In this document: positions 1-7,553 of the stretch, piece by piece
Position numbering within the stretch: the stretch's first letter is position 1
Layout of the letters: each line of letters opens with the position of its first letter
Origin: Prevotella sp.
GTDB taxonomy: Bacteria; Bacteroidota; Bacteroidia; Bacteroidales; Bacteroidaceae
Assembly: GCA_017430675.1 (NCBI GenBank)
Contig: JAFRMM010000055.1
Span: 1 to 12,925 of the forward strand
DNA: 12,925 bases
Direction of reading: 5' to 3'
The notes under the pieces: model-generated
The model's database searches: none
Told to the model about the DNA's origin: nothing
What the model saw: only the letters and a program-made list of their open reading frames with translations
Position numbers and translations under genes: made by a program

Positions 1-229
1 CGCCAAGGAGGCCATCCGCGCCCAGTTTGCCCAGTATGGCATGAGCAATGTGCCCGACGACGTGCTGGAGAACTATGCTGCTGAGCAGTTGAAGAAGCGT
101 GAGAACATAGAGAACTATGTGGACCGCGCCATCGACATGAAGTTGACTGAAACACTCAAAAATGTGGTTAAACTGACGCAAAAAGAAGTGACTTTGGCCG
201 ACTTTAACAAGATGATGCAAGAAAAATAA
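1..229 (+). CDS. tig: Trigger factor, C-terminal part (5' truncated)
   Basis: This is the 3' end of an open frame that enters from the left edge (first full codon at base 2) and stops with TAA at 227-229, leaving 75 residues. The visible part is helical and charged, with AEQLKKRENIENYVDRAI and a final KEVTLADFNKMMQEK, as in the C-terminal arm of trigger factors. Trigger factor is a ribosome-associated chaperone and FKBP-type prolyl isomerase that receives nascent chains. The domains that would prove this (ribosome-binding loop, isomerase domain) lie outside the window. The identification rests on the C-terminal sequence and on the location just upstream of clpP-clpX, a common arrangement. What else it could be: another helical chaperone-like protein, but this is less likely. 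Confidence 0.85.
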   Translation, partial: AKEAIRAQFAQYGMSNVPDDVLENYAAEQLKKRENIENYVDRAIDMKLTETLKNVVKLTQKEVTLADFNKMMQEK

Positions 230-261
230 GGATTTTTAGGAAAAAATAACCCCTAATTTAG

Positions 262-327
262 AGAGGTTATCGACTTTTTTGATTATCTTTGTGTCCCAAT
301 CACAAGATAAAAAGGTCGATGACCTCT
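262..327. repeat. 66-bp imperfect palindrome around the clpP promoter
   Basis: The outer arms are AGAGGTTATCGAC (262-274) and GTCGATGACCTCT (315-327). They pair at 12 of 13 positions plus one G-T wobble. The inner arms are TTATCTTTGTG (283-293) and CACAAGATAA (301-310), which pair with one bulged T. The centre is the 7-base TCCCAAT at 294-300. The left inner arm contains the -7 promoter box. In read-through RNA from tig it would form a long hairpin followed by a T-rich stretch (327-333). For transcripts starting near 298, only the right arm is transcribed. It could be a tig terminator, a dimer-binding operator, or both; the sequence alone does not decide. Confidence 0.7.
284..291 (+). promoter_or_regulatory. 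Bacteroidetes-type -7 box for clpP-clpX-recQ
   Basis: TATCTTTG fits the Bacteroidetes primary-sigma -7 consensus TAnnTTTG. It lies 67 bases upstream of the clpP start, in an AT-rich intergenic gap. I see no convincing TTTG -33 box about 20 bases upstream. The start of transcription would fall near 297-300, in the loop of the surrounding palindrome. Confidence 0.6.
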
Positions 328-340
328 TTTCTTGTTCTAA

Positions 341-350
341 AAAGAAAGGT
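341..350 (+). promoter_or_regulatory. Purine-rich leader site before clpP
   Basis: AAAGAAAGGT ends 8 bases before the clpP ATG. The identical 10-mer sits 7 bases before the guaB ATG (4581-4590). It resembles an upstream-shifted Shine-Dalgarno or A-rich translation enhancer. Other genes in the window lack it, so it may mark the first genes of the two transcripts. Confidence 0.35.
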
Positions 351-358
351 AGAAAGAT

Positions 359-1027
359 ATGAAAAATGACTTTAGGAAATATGCTACCCAGCATTTAGGA
401 ATGGACGGTCTGACGCTCGACGACGTGATGAAGGCGCAGGCACAGTATCTGAATCCGTATATCCTCGAAGAGCGTCAGTTGAACGTGACGCAGATGGATG
501 TCTTCTCGCGCCTGATGATGGATCGCATCATCTTCCTCGGCACGCAGATAGACGACTATACGGCCAATACGCTTCAGGCGCAGTTGCTCTATCTGGACTC
601 CGTCGATAGCGGCAAGGACATCTCCATCTATATCAACTCGCCTGGCGGCAGCGTGACTGCCGGACTGGGCATCTACGACACGATGCAGTTCATCTCCAGT
701 GATGTGGCGACGATCTGCACGGGCATGGCCGCCTCGATGGGTGCCGTGCTGCTCGTGGCAGGTACGGAGGGCAAGCGCTCGGCACTGCCCCACAGCCGTG
801 TGATGATCCACCAGCCGTTGGGTGGTGTGCAGGGACAGGCCTCCGATATCGAGATCGAGGCCAAGGAGATCCTGAAGTTCAAGAAGGAACTCTACACCAT
901 CATCTCCGACCATTCCCATACCCCGTATGAGAAAGTGTATGCCGACTCCGACCGTAACTACTGGATGACGGCTGAGGAGGCTAAGGAGTATGGTATGATC
1001 GACGAAGTACTGACGCGGAAGAAGTGA
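359..1027 (+). CDS. clpP: ATP-dependent Clp protease, proteolytic subunit ClpP
   Basis: ClpP is the serine peptidase barrel (two stacked heptamers) that degrades proteins threaded in by ClpX in the cytoplasm. The 222-residue product carries the full family core. It has [11 protein letters not shown] (92-102), the nucleophile Ser126 in GMAASMGA, His151 in [10 protein letters not shown], and the acidic residue Asp198 in DSDRNYW, so the catalytic triad is intact. The mature core begins near residue 31. The first 30 residues are longer than the E. coli propeptide and may be a Bacteroidetes-type propeptide or N-terminal helix. The ATG at 359 follows an AAAGAAAGGT leader at 8 bases. It is the first gene after the promoter at 284 and is followed at 16 bases by clpX, its partner. 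Function is near certain. Confidence 0.97.
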   Translation: MKNDFRKYATQHLGMDGLTLDDVMKAQAQYLNPYILEERQLNVTQMDVFSRLMMDRIIFLGTQIDDYTANTLQAQLLYLDSVDSGKDISIYINSPGGSVTAGLGIYDTMQFISSDVATICTGMAASMGAVLLVAGTEGKRSALPHSRVMIHQPLGGVQGQASDIEIEAKEILKFKKELYTIISDHSHTPYEKVYADSDRNYWMTAEEAKEYGMIDEVLTRKK

Positions 1028-1043
1028 GGAGCGAGAAGTGAAA

Positions 1044-2270
1044 ATGAAGAAAGAGTGCTGTTTCTGCGGAAGGGGTGAGCGGGAGGTGAAACTGCTGATC
1101 ACAGGACTCAACGGCTATATCTGTGAGAACTGTGCCGAGCAAGCCTACAGGATCGTGCAGGAGAACCTGACTGACGACCAGAAGAAGCCTGCCAACGATC
1201 AATACCAGCAGAAGAAGGTGCCCAAGCCCATGGAGATCAAGGCCTATCTCGACCAGTACGTGATCGGCCAGGATGAGGCGAAGCGCTATCTCTCCGTGGC
1301 GGTCTATAACCACTATAAACGTCTGCAGCAGTCCGTCGGTGACGACGGGGTGGAGATTGAGAAGAGCAATGTCATCATGGTAGGCTCCACGGGAACGGGT
1401 AAGACACTGATGGCCCGTACGATCGCCAAGTTGCTCGATGTGCCGTTTACCATCGTCGATGCGACGGTGTTCACGGAGGCCGGCTATGTGGGAGAAGACG
1501 TGGAGAGCATCCTCACCCGACTGCTGCAGGTGGCTGACTATAATGTGGAAGCCACGCAGCGGGGTATCGTCTTCATCGACGAGATCGACAAGATAGCCCG
1601 CAAGAGTGACAACCCCTCCATCACCCGTGATGTGAGCGGTGAGGGCGTGCAGCAGGGACTGCTGAAACTGTTGGAGGGTACGACGGTGAACGTGCCGCCC
1701 AAGGGAGGCCGCAAGCATCCGGACCAGGAGTATATTCATGTGGATACGCGGAATATCCTATTTGTCTGCGGTGGTGCCTTCGACGGCATCGAACGGAAGA
1801 TTGCCCAGCGCCTGAATACCCATGTAGTGGGATACAACTCCGTGCAGAACGTCAGGAAAATTGACAAGAAGGACATGATGCAGTATATCCAGCCACAGGA
1901 TCTGAAGTCGTTCGGACTGATTCCCGAGATTATTGGTCGTCTGCCTGTGCTGACCTATCTGAACCCGCTCGACAGGGCCGCCTTGGAGCGTATCCTGACG
2001 GAGCCGAAGAATGCCATTGTAAAACAGTATCAGAAACTGTTTGAAATGGATGGCGTGGAACTGACGTTCACCCAGGAGGCCTTGGACGTGATGGTCGATA
2101 AGGCGGTGGAGTTCAAGTTGGGCGCCCGCGGACTGCGCTCGATTGTCGAGAATGTCATGATGGATTCCATGTTCGACATGCCCTCGAAGAAAGTCAGGAA
2201 ATTTGAAGTGACCGCCGACTATGTCCGTCAGCAGTTGGACAAGTCCCATTTGCAACAATATGAAGCCTAA
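1044..2270 (+). CDS. clpX: ClpX AAA+ unfoldase, ClpP partner
   Basis: ClpX is the hexameric ATPase that recognises, unfolds and feeds tagged proteins to ClpP. From the ATG at 1044 the product is 408 residues. It has an N-terminal zinc-binding domain (Cys5, Cys8, Cys27, Cys30), Walker A GSTGTGKT (114-121), pore loop GYVG (147-150), Walker B VFIDEID (176-182), the RKH loop (223-225) and sensor-2 GARGLRS (360-366). The ClpP-docking loop, IGF in E. coli, appears here as VGY (262-264), which keeps the hydrophobic-Gly-aromatic pattern. A GTG at 1038, six bases after AGGAG, is an alternative start adding two residues; I prefer ATG because it gives a normal N-terminus and SD strength predicts little in this phylum. 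The recQ start follows the stop by 12 bases. Confidence 0.97.
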   Translation: MKKECCFCGRGEREVKLLITGLNGYICENCAEQAYRIVQENLTDDQKKPANDQYQQKKVPKPMEIKAYLDQYVIGQDEAKRYLSVAVYNHYKRLQQSVGDDGVEIEKSNVIMVGSTGTGKTLMARTIAKLLDVPFTIVDATVFTEAGYVGEDVESILTRLLQVADYNVEATQRGIVFIDEIDKIARKSDNPSITRDVSGEGVQQGLLKLLEGTTVNVPPKGGRKHPDQEYIHVDTRNILFVCGGAFDGIERKIAQRLNTHVVGYNSVQNVRKIDKKDMMQYIQPQDLKSFGLIPEIIGRLPVLTYLNPLDRAALERILTEPKNAIVKQYQKLFEMDGVELTFTQEALDVMVDKAVEFKLGARGLRSIVENVMMDSMFDMPSKKVRKFEVTADYVRQQLDKSHLQQYEA

Positions 2271-2282
2271 TAACTAAAATAT

Positions 2283-4463
2283 ATGAGCGAAAAGAAGAAT
2301 CTGAATGAAGCCCTCAAGAAATACTTTGGATTTGACAAGTTCAAAGGCGATCAGGAACGGATCATCCGCAACCTGTTGGACGGCAACGACACCTTCGTGC
2401 TGATGCCGACAGGTGGCGGCAAGTCCCTGTGCTATCAGTTGCCCTCGTTGCTGATGGAGGGGACGGCTATCGTCATCTCCCCGTTGATTGCGCTGATGAA
2501 AAACCAGGTGGATGTCATCTCCAACCTCAGTGAACAGGAGGGGACGGCCCACTACTTGAACTCGTCGCTGAACAAGGCCGCCATTGACCAGGTGAAGGCC
2601 GATATCCTGGCAGGACATACGAAACTGCTGTATGTCGCCCCGGAATCACTGACGAAGGAGGATAATGTGGAGTTCCTGAAATCCGTGAAGATATCGTTCT
2701 ATGCTGTTGATGAGGCCCATTGTATCTCCGAGTGGGGACATGACTTCCGTCCGGAGTACCGTCGTATCCGGCCCATCGTCAACGAGATCGGGAAGGCACC
2801 CATTATTGCCCTGACGGCTACGGCTACAGACAAGGTGCGCACCGATATCAAGAAAAACCTAGGCATCGTGGATGCCGCGGAATTCAAGAGTTCGTTTAAC
2901 CGTCCGAACCTCTATTATGAGGTACGTCCCAAGACCAAGGACGTGGATAAGGATATCATCAAGTTCATCAAACAGCACCCTTCGAAGAGTGGTATTATCT
3001 ATTGTCTGTCGAGGAAGAAGGTGGAGGAACTGGCTGCCGTCTTGCAAGCCAACGATATCAAGGCTGCAGCCTACCATGCTGGTCTGGATTCCGCTACCCG
3101 TACCCAGACGCAGGATGCCTTCCTGATGGAAGATATCGACGTCATCGTGGCTACCATTGCCTTCGGTATGGGCATCGATAAGCCCGATGTGCGCTTCGTG
3201 ATCCATTACGACATTCCGAAGTCGCTGGAAGGCTATTATCAGGAGACTGGCCGTGCAGGTCGTGACGGCGGTGAGGGACTGTGTATCGCCTTCTATTCCA
3301 ACAAGGATCTGCAGAAACTCGACAAGTTCATGGAAGGCAAACCCGTAGCCGAACAGGATATCGGACGACAGTTGTTGGTGGAGACGGCCGCCTATGCGGA
3401 GACTAGCGTATGCCGCAGGAAGATGCTGCTGCACTATTTCGGTGAGGTATATCCCAAGGACAACTGCGGCAACTGCGACAACTGTCTGCATCCCAAGACG
3501 AAGATTGAGGCCAGTGACCAGTTGGTCATCGCGCTCAATGCCATCCTTGCCATCAAGGAGAATTTCCGTACCGACTATGTCATTGACTTCATCACAGGTA
3601 AGGAGACGGATGAGATCCTGGCCCACCACCATGAAGAGCAGGAGATGTTCGGAGCGGGTGCAGATGATGACGAGAAGATATGGAATCCTGTGATCCGTCA
3701 GGCGCTCATTGCTGGATACCTGAAGAAAGAAGTGGAGAACTACGGTCTGCTGAAGGTGACTGCTGCTGGCAAGAAATTCCTGAAATCGCCCCAATCGTTT
3801 ATGATTGTGAAGGATGCAGAGTTCTCCGAGGATGACGAGGCGGTGGAGCATGAGGGTGGCATCAGTGCCCTTGACCCGACGTTGAGCGGGATGCTCAGAG
3901 ACCTGCGCAAGAAGGTGTCGAAGCGTATGGAGCGTCCGCCGTATGTCATCTTCCAGGACGTGTCTTTGGAGCAGATGGCCACGGACTACCCCGTGACGCT
4001 GGAGGAACTGAAGAACATTCAGGGAGTCGGTGAGGGTAAGGTGAAGCAGCCGTATGCCAAGGAGTTTGTTGATCTGATCAGGAAATACTGTGAGGAGAAT
4101 GGTATCGAGCGTCAGGCTGACATGCGTGTACGTACAGTGGCCAAGAAGTCGATGCTGAAGGTGAAGATCATCCAGAGCATCGACCGTCAGATAGCCCTTG
4201 ACGATATTGCCACGGCCCAGGGCATTGACTTTGATGAACTGCTCGACGAGGTGGAGGCCATCGTCTATAGTGGTACAAAACTGAACATTGACTACTTCTT
4301 GGACGAGGTGATGGACGAGGACCATGTGGATGATATCTACGACTATTTCTGTGATTCTGACACAGACAAACTGAGCATAGCCCAGAAGGAACTGGGCGAC
4401 GAATACTCCGAGGATGAGATCCGGCTGGTCCGCATCAAGTTCCTTTCGGAAATGGCAAACTAA
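2283..4463 (+). CDS. recQ: RecQ family 3'-5' DNA helicase
   Basis: This is an ATP-dependent DNA helicase acting in recombination and fork repair. The 726-residue product shows Walker A PTGGGKS (42-48), the DEAH box (143-146), SAT-like LTATAT (177-182) and motif VI QETGRAGRDG (320-329). It then has the RecQ zinc site Cys377, Cys395, Cys398, Cys401 and an RQC winged helix (about 406-505). An HRDC domain lies at about 530-608, including the helix-hairpin IQGVGEGK. Beyond HRDC lie about 115 further residues absent from E. coli RecQ (about 610 residues). They contain a helix-turn-helix-like segment (about 618-660) and a very acidic tail (from about 665). The gene is spaced 12 bases from clpX, so it is probably co-transcribed with clpP-clpX. 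Family assignment is firm; the role of the extra C-terminus is unknown. Confidence 0.95.
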   Translation: MSEKKNLNEALKKYFGFDKFKGDQERIIRNLLDGNDTFVLMPTGGGKSLCYQLPSLLMEGTAIVISPLIALMKNQVDVISNLSEQEGTAHYLNSSLNKAAIDQVKADILAGHTKLLYVAPESLTKEDNVEFLKSVKISFYAVDEAHCISEWGHDFRPEYRRIRPIVNEIGKAPIIALTATATDKVRTDIKKNLGIVDAAEFKSSFNRPNLYYEVRPKTKDVDKDIIKFIKQHPSKSGIIYCLSRKKVEELAAVLQANDIKAAAYHAGLDSATRTQTQDAFLMEDIDVIVATIAFGMGIDKPDVRFVIHYDIPKSLEGYYQETGRAGRDGGEGLCIAFYSNKDLQKLDKFMEGKPVAEQDIGRQLLVETAAYAETSVCRRKMLLHYFGEVYPKDNCGNCDNCLHPKTKIEASDQLVIALNAILAIKENFRTDYVIDFITGKETDEILAHHHEEQEMFGAGADDDEKIWNPVIRQALIAGYLKKEVENYGLLKVTAAGKKFLKSPQSFMIVKDAEFSEDDEAVEHEGGISALDPTLSGMLRDLRKKVSKRMERPPYVIFQDVSLEQMATDYPVTLEELKNIQGVGEGKVKQPYAKEFVDLIRKYCEENGIERQADMRVRTVAKKSMLKVKIIQSIDRQIALDDIATAQGIDFDELLDEVEAIVYSGTKLNIDYFLDEVMDEDHVDDIYDYFCDSDTDKLSIAQKELGDEYSEDEIRLVRIKFLSEMAN

Positions 4464-4468
4464 AGTTT

Positions 4469-4496
4469 ATTGAACATTGAAAATGGAGGATTGAAC
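4469..4496 (+). repeat. ATTGANN heptamer array, four units, after recQ
   Basis: Four consecutive 7-bp units start 5 bases after the recQ stop: ATTGAAC (4469), ATTGAAA (4476), ATGGAGG (4483, degenerate) and ATTGAAC (4490). They are the reverse complement of the array at 4525-4552. The two arrays plus flank can fold into a stem of about 28 bp with 24 matches and a loop of about 25 bases. It could act as a 3' hairpin for the clpP-clpX-recQ mRNA. Confidence 0.7.
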
Positions 4497-4524
4497 GTTA
4501 AAAAATAACAAGGCTCTATAAAAT

Positions 4525-4552
4525 CTTCAATCTTCAATCTTCAATGTTCAAT
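4525..4552 (-). repeat. ATTGANN heptamer array upstream of guaB promoter
   Basis: Read on the + strand these are CTTCAAT at 4525, 4532 and 4539 and GTTCAAT at 4546, which is four perfectly phased 7-bp units. On the - strand they read ATTGAAG and ATTGAAC. The array ends 8 bases before the -7 box at 4561 and so covers the region where a -33 element would be. The tRNA-Val promoter has the same arrangement (array 12468-12495, 9 bases before its box). Confidence 0.75.
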
Positions 4553-4560
4553 CTTTTTTG

Positions 4561-4568
4561 TACCTTTG
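4561..4568 (+). promoter_or_regulatory. Bacteroidetes-type -7 box for the guaB operon
   Basis: TACCTTTG matches TAnnTTTG exactly, 29 bases before the guaB ATG. The 12-mer GTACCTTTGCAC around it is identical to that at the tRNA-Val promoter. No TTTG -33 box is evident, because the heptamer array occupies that place. By spacing it should serve guaB and the four genes after it. Confidence 0.75.
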
Positions 4569-4580
4569 CACGCAATATTT

Positions 4581-6085
<1,505 letters not shown>

Positions 6086-6113
6086 ATTAATTATTGAACA
6101 TTGATCATTGAAG
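6086..6113 (+). repeat. ATTGANN heptamer array abutting a start codon
   Basis: The whole 28-base gap between the guaB stop and the next ATG is four 7-bp units: ATTAATT (6086, degenerate), ATTGAAC (6093), ATTGATC (6100) and ATTGAAG (6107). The last unit ends at 6113, directly before ATG 6114. The repeat therefore forms the whole ribosome-loading region of the next gene. There is no Shine-Dalgarno sequence. Confidence 0.7.
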
Positions 6114-7553
6114 ATGAAAAAGTATCTTTTGTTTGCTGCCCTGTGTTTGTCGGCACTCACGGCGAAGGCTCAGTCTGATCCCGTGGTGATGACTGTGAAC
6201 GGTGTGCCTGTGACCCGTTCAGAGTTTGAGTATTCCTATAATAAGAATAATGGCGACGGCGTGATTGACAGGAAGACTGTCGAGGAATATGCTGAGTTGT
6301 ATGCGAACTATAAGATGAAGGTGGCGGCTGCCTTGGAGGAGCGGTTGGACACGTTCTCGTCCTTTAAGGAAGAGTATCTCCTGTATCGTGACCAGCAGGT
6401 GCACTCCACTTTGGTGACGGATGCGGAAGTGCTGGAACAGGCCCAATTAGCCTATGATCGTACCAAGGAGGCTATCGGTTCGCGCGGACTGATACAGCCC
6501 GCCCATATCTTCTTCTCACTTTCCACCCAGGCAACACCTGAGGAGCAGGAGCGCGTCAAACAGCGTGCCGACTCTGTGTATCAAGCCCTGAAGGGCGGCG
6601 CCGACTTTGCAGAGTTGGCCAAGCGCGTGTCTGATGATGTCCGTTCTGCCGCTCACGGCGGTCTGATCGGTTGGATGCAACCTGAACAGTCATACCCTGA
6701 GTTTGAGAAGGCTGCCTATGCATTGCAGCCAGGTGAATATAGTCAGCCTGTTCTGGCGCCTGATGGCTATCATGTCATTCTGATGAAGGCACGGAAACAG
6801 ATAGAACCCTTCGATGAGATAAAGGATCAGATTGTCCGTTCGTTCGAACAACGGGGTATCCGTGATGCCATTGCCGAACATAACGTGAGGCAGATGGTGG
6901 AAGGCTCCAATGGCACCCTCACCAGGGAACAGGTGATGGATCTGCGTGCCGATTCCCTGGCTGCTGCTGATCCGGACATGAAGTACTTGATGCGGGAGTA
7001 CCATGATGGTCTGCTGTTGTATGAGATCAGTAACAGACAGGTCTGGGACCGCGCTGCGAAGGATGAGGCCGGACTGCGTGCATGGTTCAAGGCTCATAAG
7101 AAGGATTATGCCTGGTCAGAACCCCGTTATAAGGGTATTGCCTATCATGTGAAAGACAAGGCTGACGTGAAGGCTGTCAAGGACTGTGTCAAGCGTCTGC
7201 CCTTCGACCAGTGGGCCGATGCCCTGCGTACGACCTTCAATCCGGACTCTGTCATCCGTATCCGCGTGGAAAAGGGTATCTTCAAGCAGGGTGATAACGC
7301 CACCATCGACCGCATGGTCTTTAAGACGAGTCCTGCTAGTGATGCTAGCGATGCTAGTATAACTAGCGATTACCCCATCGATGCCGTCTATGGTAAGAAA
7401 CTGAAGAAGTATCCTGAGGACTATACGGATGTACGTTCTCAGGTGATTGCTGATTATCAGGAGAAACTTGAGCAGGATTGGGTGGCTGACCTGCGCCGTC
7501 GTTATTCCGTACAGATAAATCATGACGTATTGAAAACTGTAAACCAACACTGA
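6114..7553 (+). CDS. Secreted peptidylprolyl isomerase, single parvulin domain
   Basis: This is a periplasmic chaperone/isomerase of the parvulin (rotamase) class, likely assisting outer-membrane or secreted protein folding. From ATG 6114 it has 479 residues. A signal peptide covers residues 1-19 (MKK, hydrophobic core, cleavage at AKA before Gln20). A SurA/PpiD-like helical region follows (about 25-125), then a complete parvulin domain (about 128-228) with AHIFF, GGLIGWM and DGYHVILMK. A long C-terminal part (about 230-479) has no domain I recognise. Residues 408-419 are a low-complexity ASD repeat encoded by a CTAG array. A TTG at 6108 would add two residues before the same signal peptide; ATG is better. 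The stop shares one base with the next ATG (TGATG at 7551-7555), so translation is coupled to the SurA-like gene. Substrate unknown. Confidence 0.88.
   Translation: MKKYLLFAALCLSALTAKAQSDPVVMTVNGVPVTRSEFEYSYNKNNGDGVIDRKTVEEYAELYANYKMKVAAALEERLDTFSSFKEEYLLYRDQQVHSTLVTDAEVLEQAQLAYDRTKEAIGSRGLIQPAHIFFSLSTQATPEEQERVKQRADSVYQALKGGADFAELAKRVSDDVRSAAHGGLIGWMQPEQSYPEFEKAAYALQPGEYSQPVLAPDGYHVILMKARKQIEPFDEIKDQIVRSFEQRGIRDAIAEHNVRQMVEGSNGTLTREQVMDLRADSLAAADPDMKYLMREYHDGLLLYEISNRQVWDRAAKDEAGLRAWFKAHKKDYAWSEPRYKGIAYHVKDKADVKAVKDCVKRLPFDQWADALRTTFNPDSVIRIRVEKGIFKQGDNATIDRMVFKTSPASDASDASITSDYPIDAVYGKKLKKYPEDYTDVRSQVIADYQEKLEQDWVADLRRRYSVQINHDVLKTVNQH
7336..7366 (+). repeat. CTAG array, 9-bp period, four units, within coding sequence
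   Basis: CTAG begins at 7336, 7345, 7354 and 7363, exactly 9 bases apart. Each sits in the phase xCT-AGx. The array encodes residues 408-419 of the isomerase, Ala-Ser-Asp repeated with one Ile and one Thr variant. It lies between a predicted structured segment and YPIDAVYG, in a probable linker. Confidence 0.75.

Noticed and set aside
395..1111. 238-residue open frame on the - strand opposite clpP
   Set aside because: It overlaps all of clpP, whose catalytic motifs are intact. The translated product is low in recognisable structure and is best explained as a codon-usage shadow.
2859..4325. 488-residue open frame on the - strand opposite recQ
   Set aside because: It is fully antisense to a clear recQ gene, rich in His and Leu as expected from reading the complement of biased codons, and shows no family motif.
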